Origin: WTFY01 sp965203725
GTDB lineage: Bacteria; Pseudomonadota; Gammaproteobacteria; UBA4575
Direction: 5' to 3'
DNA length: 64,000 nt
Assembly: GCA_965203725.1 (NCBI GenBank)
Contig: CBDBDH010000001.1
Span: 310,001-374,000 of the forward strand
Below are positions 55,212 to 64,000 of the stretch, piece by piece. The first letter of the stretch is position 1. Each line of letters opens with the position of its first letter. A model generated the notes under the pieces. The model made no database searches. It had not been told where the DNA came from and saw nothing but the letters and a program-made list of their open reading frames with translations. The position numbers and the translations under genes were made by a program.

Positions 55212-56609
55212 ATGTCACTATCCCCCCATGTCGTTCACAGTTTCGTCGATGCCTGCGGGAAACAATCTGTACTGACCGACCCGGGCGAGTGCTGGACCTA
55301 CGGATTTGACAACAGCAGACAGCACGCCTGTCCTGACCTGGTTGTACTGCCGCAGGATGCGGAGCAAATCCAGGCATGTGTGAGGCTTTGCAGGCAATTC
55401 AATATCCCGCTGACCACGCGGGGACGGGGCACGAACACGACCGGAGCCGCCGTTCCCCTCCGCTCCGGCATTGTGCTTTCAACGGAAAGGATGGACCGGG
55501 TACTGGAGATGGATGAGGCCAATCGAAACATGCGCGTTGAACCGGGTGTCCTGAATTCGACGGTGCAGAAACAGGCTTTCGAGCATGGCCTGTTCTGGCC
55601 CCCGGACCCGGGCAGTGCAGACTACTGTACCGTGGGGGGGAATCTGGCCTGCAATGCCGCCGGCCCGCGTGCGATCAAATACGGGACCTGCCGCGAGAAT
55701 ACGCTGGAAGTGCATGCGGTGACCGGGACCGGCGACATGATCCGGACCGGTTCCGCCACCACGAAAGGGGTGGTGGGCCTGGACCTGACACGCCTGCTGA
55801 TCGGTTCCGAAGGCATCCTGGCCGTCATCACCGAGGCGCGACTGAAGCTCAGTGCCATCGCCGAACGCACGGATACCATCCGCGCATCCTATCTTGACAC
55901 CCAGTCTGCCATCGATGCCGTGGTTTGCATCCTGGCACAAAGCGCCCTGCCCTGTGCCCTGGAGTTCATTGACGAGGGATCGCTGGACCTGATTCGCAAA
56001 CAGGAGGCGGCCCCCCTGGACGGTCGGGCAAAAGCGATGCTGATTATCGAGGTCGATGGCCTGGTGCAGACCGTGGATGCCAATGTCGCCGCGGTACTGA
56101 AGGCTGCAAAAAATTCCGGATGTATCGATTTGCTGAATGCCAGTGAGCCGCGTCAAAGAGAAGAGTTGTGGCAGGCGCGCAAAGTGCTGTCACAGGCATT
56201 GCGCAGCTTTGCCCCCAGCAAGATCAATGAAGACGTGGTCGTGCCCGTTTCCCGGTTGCCGGCCTTGCTGCAGGAGCTTGAACTGCTCGCCAGGAAATTC
56301 TCCATTCCCATTTTCAATTTTGGCCATGCCGGCAATGGAAATATCCATGTCAACCTGCTGTACGACGAGTCGGACCCTCACCAGGCCACCTCGGCCCGCC
56401 ACTGCCTGGACGAAATTTTCGACCTGGTTTTGAAGCTGGATGGTTCGCTGTCCGGCGAACACGGAGTGGGGATTTCCAAGCGAAACTGGGTGGACCGGGA
56501 ACTGGGACCCGAAGTACTGGGCCTGATGTGCCGGATCAAGCGGCAATTCGATCCCGACGGCATATTGAACCCGGACAAGGTGCTGCCCGACCCGGCGGCA
56601 GTTTCGTGA
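55212..56609 (+). CDS. FAD-linked oxidase, glycolate / D-lactate dehydrogenase type
   Basis: The 465-residue flavoprotein belongs to the FAD_binding_4 / GlcD family. The FAD domain includes IPLTTRGRGTNTTGAAVPL, WPPDPGSADYCTVGGNLACNAAGPRAIKYGT and LLIGSEGILAVITEARLKL. The C-terminal domain ends with FGHAGNGNIHVNLL, SLSGEHGVGISKRNW and FDPDGILNPDKVLP, which are typical of D-2-hydroxyacid dehydrogenases such as GlcD or bacterial D-lactate dehydrogenase. No GlcE/GlcF subunits are adjacent. In related loci a BON-domain lipoprotein often occupies this place. The substrate is not resolved. Confidence 0.9.
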   Translation: MSLSPHVVHSFVDACGKQSVLTDPGECWTYGFDNSRQHACPDLVVLPQDAEQIQACVRLCRQFNIPLTTRGRGTNTTGAAVPLRSGIVLSTERMDRVLEMDEANRNMRVEPGVLNSTVQKQAFEHGLFWPPDPGSADYCTVGGNLACNAAGPRAIKYGTCRENTLEVHAVTGTGDMIRTGSATTKGVVGLDLTRLLIGSEGILAVITEARLKLSAIAERTDTIRASYLDTQSAIDAVVCILAQSALPCALEFIDEGSLDLIRKQEAAPLDGRAKAMLIIEVDGLVQTVDANVAAVLKAAKNSGCIDLLNASEPRQREELWQARKVLSQALRSFAPSKINEDVVVPVSRLPALLQELELLARKFSIPIFNFGHAGNGNIHVNLLYDESDPHQATSARHCLDEIFDLVLKLDGSLSGEHGVGISKRNWVDRELGPEVLGLMCRIKRQFDPDGILNPDKVLPDPAAVS

Positions 56610-56624
56610 AATTGCCGACCCGTA

Positions 56625-56996
56625 CTATTTGACGACGCGCAGGTGGGGCCGGTCGGATTTGGCCGGACCGGTGGCCGGGGGCAGATCGTCATCTTCCGGG
56701 AACCTCATGCCCTGTCCATTCTCGCGGGCATAAATGGCGCATACGCATTCGACCGGAATCTCCACGCTGGTCGAAATGCCTGAAAACCGGGCATCACAAC
56801 GGACGGCATCCTGCCCGAGATCAAGGGACTGGACCGCCGTGGGTCCGATGTTCAGGGTGATCATGCCGTCTTCCACGAATTCGCCCGGCACCTGGACCTC
56901 GTTATGGTCGGTATGGGCAAGAATGTGCGGAGTCATTCGGTTGTCAACGATCCACTCGTACATCGCGCGGATCAGGTAGGGGCGGCTTGGAGTCAT
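56625..56996 (-). CDS. sspB: ClpXP protease specificity-enhancing factor SspB
   Basis: This 123-residue adaptor delivers ssrA-tagged proteins to ClpXP. The N-terminal SMB fold begins PYLIRAMYEWIVDNRMTPHILA, followed by FSGISTSVEIPVECVCAIYARENGQGM. The C terminus RPHLRVVK is the ClpX-docking motif (RPALRVVK in E. coli). The ATG at 56996 is chosen; upstream in-frame codons overlap sspA. It follows sspA, as in other gammaproteobacteria, with 49 bases between. Confidence 0.96.
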   Translation of the reverse strand: MTPSRPYLIRAMYEWIVDNRMTPHILAHTDHNEVQVPGEFVEDGMITLNIGPTAVQSLDLGQDAVRCDARFSGISTSVEIPVECVCAIYARENGQGMRFPEDDDLPPATGPAKSDRPHLRVVK

Positions 56997-57045
56997 CCCT
57001 GGAAATCGATGAAAGCCTGAAAAGAGCGTCACCGTGACGGCTGTT

Positions 57046-57681
57046 TCAAACCGCGTCCGGGCGCGCTTCCACTTCCGCTTCCGAAAGGCTGCTCCTGAAG
57101 GAGGGCCGGTTGAATACGCGTTGTGCATATTCCGCAATGGGCTTGACGGTCGGACCCAGATCGATGCCCAGGCGAGGCAGTCTCCACAGGATAGGAGCAA
57201 TACTGCAGTCGACCAGACTGAACTCATCGCTCAGGAAATAGGGTTTGACCTTGAACAGCTCCACCACCGAAAGCAGGCTCTCCTGCAGTTCTTTTCTTGC
57301 CTTGTTTGCCACGGTCGCCTTGTTGGAATACAGCCTCACCAGGGGTCCGTACCAGTCTTGTTCGATTCGAAAGAGCATCAGGCGCGACCTGGAGCGCGAC
57401 ACCGGGTCCACGGGCATCAGGGGTGGGTGCGGAAAACGCTCATCCAGATACTCCATGATGACGCGGGAATCGTACAGGACCAGTTCCCGGTCTGTCAGGG
57501 TGGGGACCGTGTTATAGGGATTGATATCCAGCAGATCCTCGGGCTTGTTGTCGGGATCGATATGGACGACATCGACCGTAATGTCCTTTTCTGCCAGAAC
57601 CACCCGCACGCGGTGGCTTTGCGCACATCCCGGATCGGAAAACAATGTCATGCCGGAACGTCGATTCGCCACTAAAACCAT
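57046..57681 (-). CDS. sspA: Stringent starvation protein A SspA
   Basis: The 211-residue GST-fold protein binds RNA polymerase. The N-terminal half reads MTLFSDPGCAQSHRVRVVLAEKDI, then NPYNTVPTLTDRELVLYDSRVIMEYLDERFPHPPLMPVD, which is specific for SspA. The C-terminal half contains FSLVDCSIAPILWRLPRLGI. GAGGTGG precedes the ATG. It is unrelated in detail to the GST-like proteins at 10-13 kb despite the shared fold. Confidence 0.95.
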   Translation of the reverse strand: MVLVANRRSGMTLFSDPGCAQSHRVRVVLAEKDITVDVVHIDPDNKPEDLLDINPYNTVPTLTDRELVLYDSRVIMEYLDERFPHPPLMPVDPVSRSRSRLMLFRIEQDWYGPLVRLYSNKATVANKARKELQESLLSVVELFKVKPYFLSDEFSLVDCSIAPILWRLPRLGIDLGPTVKPIAEYAQRVFNRPSFRSSLSEAEVEARPDAV

Positions 57682-57725
57682 GTGCCACCTCTAAACATGC
57701 AATACCCTGCCGCCCGCATCCGCGA

Positions 57726-58478
57726 TCAGTGGATATCCATCCAGTAGTTTTTCTTCAGGAAGTAGGAAAGTGCTCCCAGCACCACCAGGAAAAACAGGAC
57801 ACCAATGCCGATTTTCTTGCGCACCAGCTGGGCGGGCTCACTCAGATAAGCCAGGAAATTGACGGTGTCCACCACGACCTGCTCGTATTGCTCCTCACTC
57901 AGTGCCCCCGGCTCAAGCATCTCAAACCGGTCGAATACCGGGTGCCCCCTGCCGTTTTCATCTGCCTCGTCATGAAACACGGCTTTCTGCGACCCCTGCA
58001 AGTTGACCAGCACATGCGGCATCGCCGTATTGGGCAAATGCAGGTTGTTTACCCCGAAAGGGCGTGTTTCGTCGATATAGAATGTTTTCAGGAACTCGTA
58101 CACGGCCTGGGGCCCGATGGCACGCACATGGGTGCTCAGGTCCGGCGGATCAATGCCGAGAAACCACTTCACGGCATCTTCTCTTTTCATGGCCACCGTC
58201 ATCAGATCGCCAAATTTCTGTTCGGTGAAGATCATGTTGTTCTTCATCAGGTCTTCACTGATTCCCAGATCGTCTGCGACCCGCTTGTAGCGGCTATGCT
58301 TGGCGGGGTGGCAGCTCAGGCAGTAATTGACAAAATACTTGGCGCCCCGCTGCAGCGAGGTCCGGTTGCTCAAATCGATCTTGATCTTCCCGAAGCTGCC
58401 TTTTTCATAAGCGCTGGGTCCCGCAGCCCAGGCGACGTTAGTCGACAGCAGGACAAGTACGACGGCCAGGAATTTCAT
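57726..58478 (-). CDS. petC: Cytochrome c1 of the bc1 complex
   Basis: The 250-residue protein has a signal peptide (cleaved near VAWAAGP), the haem-binding motif CLSCH near residue 53, an axial Met in LPNTAMPHVL, and a C-terminal membrane anchor (IGIGVLFFLVVLGALSYFL). It receives electrons from the Rieske protein. It starts eight bases after petB. Confidence 0.96.
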   Translation of the reverse strand: MKFLAVVLVLLSTNVAWAAGPSAYEKGSFGKIKIDLSNRTSLQRGAKYFVNYCLSCHPAKHSRYKRVADDLGISEDLMKNNMIFTEQKFGDLMTVAMKREDAVKWFLGIDPPDLSTHVRAIGPQAVYEFLKTFYIDETRPFGVNNLHLPNTAMPHVLVNLQGSQKAVFHDEADENGRGHPVFDRFEMLEPGALSEEQYEQVVVDTVNFLAYLSEPAQLVRKKIGIGVLFFLVVLGALSYFLKKNYWMDIH

Positions 58479-58486
58479 ACCGGCCC

Positions 58487-59878
58487 TCAGGACGTGACTC
58501 GCGCGGGCACTTCTTTCTCCCGGCCCAGATTCGTGATCAACGGCAGCAACAGCGTGACCACCAGGTAGGCTGCCGGGATGCTCCAGGTCTTCCAGATCAG
58601 CTCAGGGTATTCGGAGGTGTTCATGAAAACGTCGTACAAGGTAATTCCACCCAGCAGTATGACAAAACTGCTGACCCAGAAGGCTGCGCCATGGGGCCGG
58701 CTGTAGGTCCACAGCACCACAAAAAACAGGAAGTACAGTTCCGTGAAGCGAAGCGCCAACTGCGAGTACAGGGGTGTCACGGCATTCAGTCCCAGATAGC
58801 CAAGAACAATGAACGTAATCACGAACACCAGCAGATTGATCTTGAACAGGGCGCTCCTGTAACGAATGGACTTGATCGGATTGCGGTCGATCCAGGGCAG
58901 GAAAAACAGCACGACGATCGAAAGGACCATGCCCACGAATCCGCCAAACGGGTCCGGTATGGCCCGCAGCACCGTGTAAAAGGGTGTGAAATACCAGATC
59001 GGGGCGATATGTTCCGGTGTATTCAGCGTGTTGGCCGGATCAAAATTGGCGTGCTCCAGGAAGTAGCCGTACATGTCTGGGACAAAGAACACCACGATCG
59101 AGAAAACTGCCAGGAATACGGTGGCGCCGAATATATCCTTGACGGTGTAGTACGGGTGGAAAGGGACGCCATCCACTGGATTTCCGTCCTTATCCTTGGT
59201 GTCCTTGATTTCGACACCGTCGGGGTTGTTGGAGCCCACCTCGTGCAGCGCCAGGATATGGGCGAACACCAGGGCCAGCAACGCCAGCGGCATGGCGACG
59301 ACATGCAGTGCAAAAAACCGGTTCAGGGTGGCATCCGAGATCACGAAATCCCCGCGGATCCACTCGGAAATCGCCTCGCCGATGTATGGAATCGTGTTGA
59401 ACAGGTTGATGATGACCTGCGCTCCCCAGTACGACATGTTGCCCCAGGGCAGCAGATAGCCCATGAAGGCTTCAGCCATCAACGCCACGTAGATCAGCAT
59501 GCCGAATATCCAGATCAGTTCACGCGGATTCTTGAACGAGCCGTACATCAGCCCGCGAAACATGTGCAGGTATACAACGATGAAAAAGAACGACGCGCCG
59601 GTGGAGTGCATGTATCGAATCAGCCAGCCCCAGTTGACATCCCGCATGATGTGCTCCACCGAGGCAAAGGCCAGCTCCGCATCGGGCTTGTAATGCATGG
59701 TCAGGAAGATACCGCTCAGGATCTGGATCACCAGTACGAGCAAGGCGAGGGAGCCGAAAAAATACCAGAAGTTGAAATTTTTGGGCGCGTAGTACCCGGC
59801 GAAATGGTCTCTCCACATCTTGCTGAGTGGGAAACGCGCATCAATCCATCCGAGGAGACCCCCTGTTTCTCCGCTCAT
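58487..59878 (-). CDS. petB: Cytochrome b of the bc1 complex
   Basis: This 463-residue membrane subunit binds both b haems. Its helices carry the paired histidines (IRYMHSTGASFFFIVVYLHMFRGL and RFFALHVVAMPLALLALVFAHILALH), and the Qo-site motif is present as PEHIAPIWYF, the PEW-type motif, with Trp shifted by two residues (PEHIAPIW). Eight hydrophobic helices are visible. Its start overlaps the petA stop by four bases. Confidence 0.96.
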   Translation of the reverse strand: MSGETGGLLGWIDARFPLSKMWRDHFAGYYAPKNFNFWYFFGSLALLVLVIQILSGIFLTMHYKPDAELAFASVEHIMRDVNWGWLIRYMHSTGASFFFIVVYLHMFRGLMYGSFKNPRELIWIFGMLIYVALMAEAFMGYLLPWGNMSYWGAQVIINLFNTIPYIGEAISEWIRGDFVISDATLNRFFALHVVAMPLALLALVFAHILALHEVGSNNPDGVEIKDTKDKDGNPVDGVPFHPYYTVKDIFGATVFLAVFSIVVFFVPDMYGYFLEHANFDPANTLNTPEHIAPIWYFTPFYTVLRAIPDPFGGFVGMVLSIVVLFFLPWIDRNPIKSIRYRSALFKINLLVFVITFIVLGYLGLNAVTPLYSQLALRFTELYFLFFVVLWTYSRPHGAAFWVSSFVILLGGITLYDVFMNTSEYPELIWKTWSIPAAYLVVTLLLPLITNLGREKEVPARVTS

Positions 59879-60468
59879 GCAGCGGCCTCTTCTCTGGTCA
59901 TTCCGATCAATATGCGCCCGTCACTCAGGAAGTAATAGGGGGGGACCTCAAGGTTCTTGTTTGCCGGCACATTCTTGTACACCCGCCCGGCCAGGTCGAA
60001 CCTCGATCCATGGCAGGCACAGTAGAACCCGCCTTGCCAGTTTGCACTGATGGTGCCCGGTTCGGGACGATACTCCGGAGAGCAGCCGAGGTGGGTGCAG
60101 ATACCGATCAGCACCAGAAACTCTTTCTTGATGGACCGGAATTCATTCTGTGCGAATGCCGGCTGCTGGCCCTCCCTCGATTCGGGGTCACGCAGCTTGG
60201 GCGTCAATGCACCCAGGGACTCCACCATCTCCTGTGTGCGGCGGATGATCCACACGGGTTTTCTGCGCCAGATTTCCTGGATTTGCTGGCCTGGCTGCAT
60301 CTTGCTCACATCCACTTCGACAGGGGCCCCTGCTGCGAGCGAGCTCGCACTGGGATTCATGCTTGAAACAAAGGGCCAGGCCGTGATCACGGCGCCTACC
60401 CCTCCAACAATGGCGACCCCGCCCGTCAGCGCCTTGCGACGGCCATGATCAATTTTGTCATTTGCCAT
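59875..60468 (-). CDS. petA: Rieske iron-sulfur subunit of the bc1 complex
   Basis: The 197-residue subunit has a twin-arginine-type N terminus (DHGRRKALTGGVAIVGG) that also forms its membrane anchor, and both Rieske cluster boxes: CTHLGCSP and CACHGSRFD. The ATG at 60468 follows GAGGAAAA. It begins petABC, which continues into sspA-sspB. The promoter should be in 60469-60657, where TTGACG is readable near 60630 without a good -10 box. Confidence 0.96.
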   Translation of the reverse strand: MANDKIDHGRRKALTGGVAIVGGVGAVITAWPFVSSMNPSASSLAAGAPVEVDVSKMQPGQQIQEIWRRKPVWIIRRTQEMVESLGALTPKLRDPESREGQQPAFAQNEFRSIKKEFLVLIGICTHLGCSPEYRPEPGTISANWQGGFYCACHGSRFDLAGRVYKNVPANKNLEVPPYYFLSDGRILIGMTREEAAA

Positions 60469-60657
60469 GTGAAAGTTTTCCTCGCCACTGCACCAAGGCG
60501 TCAAGCCGCAAAGCAGGCAACAAGTAGTTCGTACGTGCGTTCAGAAAATCCAGTCCGGGCGTTTTCGGTGTTGGATCAAAGGATGTCAGTCTCTGAAAGA
60601 TGCGTAGGATGGCCCAAGATCCAAAATCCGTCAAGTGCAAGACCCATGAATCCCGGT

Positions 60658-61413
60658 CTATGCCGGGTTGTCAATGTCAACAAATTCGTGCCCGAGATCA
60701 AATTTCTGTTTCAGGTGTTGTCCCAGGGCCTGTACCCCGTATCGCTCTGTTGCGTGATGGCCGGCAGCGAAATAATGGATCTTTGCCTCTCGGGCCACAT
60801 GCGCGGTGGGTTCTGAAATTTCGCCGCTGACATAGGCATCCAGATTGGCATCAATTGCCTGTTCGATGAATCCCTGCCCGGCCCCCGTGCACCATCCGAC
60901 CGTTGAAATCCTGTCAGGTCCGGCATCCACGTGAATGCAGTTGCGCTGCAAGGCAGTATCGATCCGTGCCCTGAACACCTCCGCCGGCACAGCCTCGAGA
61001 CGGCCGTAGCTCACGCAGGCGACCTGCTCCCGGGCCTGCAACATGCCGCCCATCCGGATTCCGAGAAGACGCCCCAATTGAGCGTTATTGCCTAGATCGG
61101 GGTGCACATCCAGGGGGAGATGGTAAGCGATGAGATTGATGTTGTTTTGCAACAGCAATGCAAGCCGCGCACGCTTGATTCCGGTGATGCACTGATCCTC
61201 GTTTCTCCAGAAGTAGCCGTGATGGACTAGTACCGCGTCCGCTTTTCTCAGACACGCAGCTTCAAGCAGTGCCTGACTGGCAGTGACCCCAGTGACGATG
61301 TCCCGGACGGTCTTCTTGCCTTCCACCTGCAGACCATTCGGGCAGTAGTCCTTGAAGCGGTCGGCCTGCAACAAGGTATCGGTGTACTGCGTAAGTTCTT
61401 GGATGGTCACCAT
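60658..61413 (-). CDS. Nif3/YbgI-family metal-binding protein
   Basis: The 251-residue protein belongs to the Nif3/DUF34 dinuclear-metal family. It shows KDYCPNGLQVEGK, ADAVLVHHGYFWRN (metal-binding His pair), INLIAYHLPLDVHPDLGNNAQL, and the C-terminal IHYFAAGHHATERYGVQAL. Family members have been proposed to be GTP cyclohydrolase-like or metal-storage proteins; the function remains unclear. The ATG at 61413 (MVTIQELTQYTDTLL) is preferred over upstream in-frame codons that enter hisC. Confidence 0.92.
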   Translation of the reverse strand: MVTIQELTQYTDTLLQADRFKDYCPNGLQVEGKKTVRDIVTGVTASQALLEAACLRKADAVLVHHGYFWRNEDQCITGIKRARLALLLQNNINLIAYHLPLDVHPDLGNNAQLGRLLGIRMGGMLQAREQVACVSYGRLEAVPAEVFRARIDTALQRNCIHVDAGPDRISTVGWCTGAGQGFIEQAIDANLDAYVSGEISEPTAHVAREAKIHYFAAGHHATERYGVQALGQHLKQKFDLGHEFVDIDNPA

Positions 61414-61493
61414 GGGCGAACGGCCACCAGCTTGGCCTGAAAAGAGGGTATCCGAGCCGGCACCTGCACGCAAATGCTCCCGTTGCCGTCCGG

Positions 61494-62570
61494 TCAGGCC
61501 AGGGCGCTTTGCAAGGCGCCCAGGAATGCGTGGTTTTCCTCTTCCTTGCCGACGGTCACCCGCAAACAATTTTCCAGCAGCGAGCCGTCAGCCACGTTCT
61601 TGATCAGGACCTTGTGCTCCAGCAGCCGGCTGAAGACCGTATCTGCAGGTTCATCCAGTGTCCGGAACAGGATGAAGTTGGCTTCACTCGGGAAAACCCG
61701 GATCTTGCTTATCGCGCGCATGGCGTCCAGCAACTGTTCTCGCTGCGCGCAGATCCGGCTGGTCTGCGCATCCAGAACGGAGATATTGTCTAGGGCAAAG
61801 CTGGCACTCAGTTGTGTCAGCACGTTTACGTTATAAGGCAGGCGCAGCTTGTCGAGTTCCTCCAGCCACTGTCGTGCCCCAAGCAGGCAACCCAGGCGCA
61901 GGCCTGCCAGACCCATTTTTGACAGTGTGCGCAACATCAGCACATGTGGATATCTCTCCACCAGCGGCATCATGGTGTGCGAGGCAAATGGCGAATACGC
62001 TTCATCAATCACCACCAGTCCACCGGATTGCTGCACAATCTGTTCGACCTGCTGCTGCGGCCAGAGCGCCCCGGTCGGATTATTCGGGCAATCCAGAAAT
62101 ATCACTGCCGGATCGTTCTCCCGGATGGCTGCACAGACTTGATCCACCTGCAAGGCAAAGGAGTCGGCGGCCAGCGGAACCTCGATGACCCGCACACCGA
62201 TGAACTGTGAAACAAGCCGGTACATGGAAAAGCTGGGCGTGACCGTGAGGATGCACGCACCCGGTCTGGCGATAGCCAGTATCAGCAACTGGATCAGTTC
62301 ATCCGAGCCGTTTCCGAACATCAGCTGCATGCCGGCGGGAACCGAGAAGGCTTTGCAGAAGTCTTCTCTGAGCCGCCCCGCCCGGGAATCCGGATACCGG
62401 TTCAATGCCGCCTGTTCAAGTACTTCCAGCCACTGTTTTCGTAATGATTCAGGCCACCCATACGGGTTTTCCATGGCATCCAGCTTGATCAGGCCGCTGG
62501 CATCGGCCACAGGGTAGCTGCGCAGATTTGCAATTTCCGCGCGCAGCAGTTGTTGCGGTCTAACAGCCAT
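61494..62570 (-). CDS. hisC: Histidinol-phosphate aminotransferase
   Basis: This 358-residue PLP enzyme makes histidinol phosphate. The fold-type I motifs are FGNGSDELIQLLI, PNNPTGALWP, VVIDEAYSPF and TLSKMGLAGLRLGCLLG, whose Lys binds PLP. It starts 11 bases after hisD. Confidence 0.95.
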   Translation of the reverse strand: MAVRPQQLLRAEIANLRSYPVADASGLIKLDAMENPYGWPESLRKQWLEVLEQAALNRYPDSRAGRLREDFCKAFSVPAGMQLMFGNGSDELIQLLILAIARPGACILTVTPSFSMYRLVSQFIGVRVIEVPLAADSFALQVDQVCAAIRENDPAVIFLDCPNNPTGALWPQQQVEQIVQQSGGLVVIDEAYSPFASHTMMPLVERYPHVLMLRTLSKMGLAGLRLGCLLGARQWLEELDKLRLPYNVNVLTQLSASFALDNISVLDAQTSRICAQREQLLDAMRAISKIRVFPSEANFILFRTLDEPADTVFSRLLEHKVLIKNVADGSLLENCLRVTVGKEEENHAFLGALQSALA

Positions 62571-62581
62571 TGCAACACTTT

Positions 62582-63892
62582 TCAGATAGCCGTTTGCTTG
62601 TACCGGTACTCGGCCGATCGGGCATGTGCAGACAAGCCCTCACTGTGGGCCAGGACAGCGGCCACCTTGCCCAGTTTTTTTGCCCCCTCACGGGAACAAT
62701 TCACGACACTCGTGCGTTTCTGGAAGTCGTACACCCCCAGGGGAGACGAATAGCGTGCCGTGGTGGATGTCGGCAACACATGATTCGGCCCGGCACAGTA
62801 ATCTCCCAATACTTCGGGAGAATCCTGCCCTAGGAACACGGCTCCTGCATTGCTGATTTTTCCCAGCAGGGCCTGTGGCTCGGAGACGCACAGCGCCAGG
62901 TGCTCCGGTGCAATCCGGTTGCTCAGTTCCGCGGCTTCATCCAGATTGCCCACCTGGATAAACACTCCCGAACTGTTCATCGAACGGGTAATCGTTTCGG
63001 CACGCTCCAGTTGATCCAGCTGTTCGTGCATGTGCTCCAGGACTTGGTCCATGAAGGTTTCTTCCGTTGCTATCAGCATGGCGCGTGCCTGGGGATCGTG
63101 CTCTGCCTGCGAAAACAGGTCTATCGCGACCCACTCGGCATCGGCATCACCATCACAGATCACCAGCACCTCGGAAGGTCCGGCAATCATGTCAATTCCC
63201 ACCTGACCGTAAACCATGCGTTTTGCGCAAGCGACATAGGCATTGCCCGGACCCACGATCTTGTCCACCCTGGGGATGGTTTGCGTGCCGTATGCAAAGG
63301 CGGCTACGGCCTGGGCTCCGCCGATGGTAAATATGCGATCCGCACCCGCTATCGCACCGGCCGCCAGCACCATCGGATTAAGATGACCCTGCGGGGCAGG
63401 CACTGCCACGCAGACCGACTCCACCCCGGCCACCTTTGCCGGGATCACGTTCATCAGAACGGAGGACGGGTATGCCGCCGTCCCGCCAGGCACATACACC
63501 CCCACTTTCTGCAAAGCCGTAACCTTTTGCCCGACTTCATTTCCGTACTCGTCCTGCATCGTCCAGGATTGCAGGCGCTGGCGTTTCGCATAATCCCGAA
63601 TCCGGGATGCGGCAGTTTCCAGCGCCTCCCGTTGTTCATCGCTGATGGCCTGCAGGGCTTCCTGTACTTTTGCCTTCGGGACTTCAAGATCACTCACACA
63701 CTCTGCCGAAATGTGATCATGACGACGTGTGAACTCCAGCAGGGCTGCATCACCCCGGGCCCGGACCGCTTCGATTATTTCTGCAACGCTTCGATGTACA
63801 TCCTGCTCGGCTGCAGGCGTGCTGCCAAGCCAGCTCTCAAAGTGTGCAAGAAAATCTGCGTCTCGGGTATGAAGACGTGTTATGTCCAGCAT
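62582..63892 (-). CDS. hisD: Histidinol dehydrogenase
   Basis: The 436-residue zinc enzyme oxidises histidinol to histidine. The signatures VGVYVPGGTAAYPSSVLMNVIPAKVAG, KIVGPGNAYVACAKRMVYG, IDMIAGPSEVLVI and AGPNHVLPTSTTARYSSPLGVYDF are intact, including the metal-binding His/Glu residues. It lies 14 bases after hisG. Confidence 0.97.
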   Translation of the reverse strand: MLDITRLHTRDADFLAHFESWLGSTPAAEQDVHRSVAEIIEAVRARGDAALLEFTRRHDHISAECVSDLEVPKAKVQEALQAISDEQREALETAASRIRDYAKRQRLQSWTMQDEYGNEVGQKVTALQKVGVYVPGGTAAYPSSVLMNVIPAKVAGVESVCVAVPAPQGHLNPMVLAAGAIAGADRIFTIGGAQAVAAFAYGTQTIPRVDKIVGPGNAYVACAKRMVYGQVGIDMIAGPSEVLVICDGDADAEWVAIDLFSQAEHDPQARAMLIATEETFMDQVLEHMHEQLDQLERAETITRSMNSSGVFIQVGNLDEAAELSNRIAPEHLALCVSEPQALLGKISNAGAVFLGQDSPEVLGDYCAGPNHVLPTSTTARYSSPLGVYDFQKRTSVVNCSREGAKKLGKVAAVLAHSEGLSAHARSAEYRYKQTAI

Positions 63893-63906
63893 GAGGGAGT
63901 TGGAGA

Positions 63907-64000
63907 TCAGGCTGCACTGACTGCAGAGTTGGCATCACGCCGTATGCGCACAGCCCCGGCAAGCATATGAAGCAGCTTTTCGGTTGTCTCCCAGCCCATG
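63907..64000 (-). CDS. hisG: ATP phosphoribosyltransferase HisG, 3' end (partial)
   Basis: An open frame enters from the right edge and stops at 63907. Its last 30 residues (MGWETTEKLLHMLAGAVRIR, then RDANSAVSAA) fit the C-terminal helix and tail of a short-form HisG, where a Met-rich strand is followed by a helix. The order hisG-hisD-hisC is standard in gammaproteobacteria. Only about 10 percent of the gene is visible, so the call rests mainly on position. Confidence 0.6.
   Translation of the reverse strand, partial: MGWETTEKLLHMLAGAVRIRRDANSAVSAA

Noticed and set aside
57046..57681. Fourth GST-like enzyme
   Set aside because: Motifs and the petABC-sspA-sspB order identify it as SspA, an RNA polymerase-binding protein.

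Overview
The window comes from a gammaproteobacterial chromosome. The diagnostic blocks are a complete mra/dcw division and cell-wall cluster with a MraZ operator, the order clpB-pgeF-rluD / bamD, zapD after coaE, lpoA beside rsmI and rnpB, and petABC followed by sspA-sspB. A cytochrome bc1 complex indicates a respiring organism. MurE carries a DNPR motif, which indicates meso-diaminopimelate peptidoglycan. No rRNA, tRNA, CRISPR array or insertion sequence was seen. The genus cannot be decided from sequence alone.

Layout: (1) 0.3-5.5 kb, plus strand: a four-gene tripartite efflux operon (TolC-like channel, adaptor, MacB-type ATPase, MacB-type permease). Its adaptor is an unusual fusion: cytoplasmic PAS domain, coiled coil, one membrane helix, then an HlyD-type periplasmic part. 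(2) 5.6-7.4 kb: a small secreted cysteine-rich protein that resembles one cyanovirin-N repeat, a large inverted-repeat element and an outer-membrane beta-barrel protein. (3) 7.4-15.1 kb, minus strand: an accessory region with a divergent AlkB/XylM-type membrane di-iron monooxygenase, three different glutathione-S-transferase-like proteins, two very small membrane proteins, an unknown 146-residue protein and a FadL-type outer-membrane channel. Long non-coding gaps with clear promoters, hairpins and terminators separate these genes. (4) 15.4-30.9 kb: housekeeping genes clpB, pgeF, rluD, bamD, nadE, sucD, sucC, coaE, zapD, a Nudix/ThiE-like fusion, argJ and secA. (5) 31-33.3 kb: an M23 peptidase, dciA and lpxC. 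(6) 33.5-51.1 kb, minus strand: ftsZ back to mraZ, with most genes overlapping by a few bases. (7) 51.2-64 kb: rnpB, rsmI, lpoA, a gmhA/diaA-type SIS protein, an FAD-linked oxidase, sspB, sspA, petCBA, a Nif3-family protein, hisC, hisD and the 3' end of hisG.

The best candidate for an undescribed system is region 3. A hydrophobic substrate could enter through FadL, be oxygenated by the AlkB-like enzyme, and have a reactive product (perhaps an epoxide) handled by the GST-like proteins. This role is inferred from gene content, with isoprene degradation as an analogy. The AlkB-like protein also has Gln where the last histidine box normally starts with His. The second novelty is the PAS-adaptor fusion, which suggests an efflux pump that senses a cytoplasmic signal through its own adaptor. 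In the dcw cluster, the promoter, the MraZ repeats and a further upstream GTGGGA palindrome can all be read directly.
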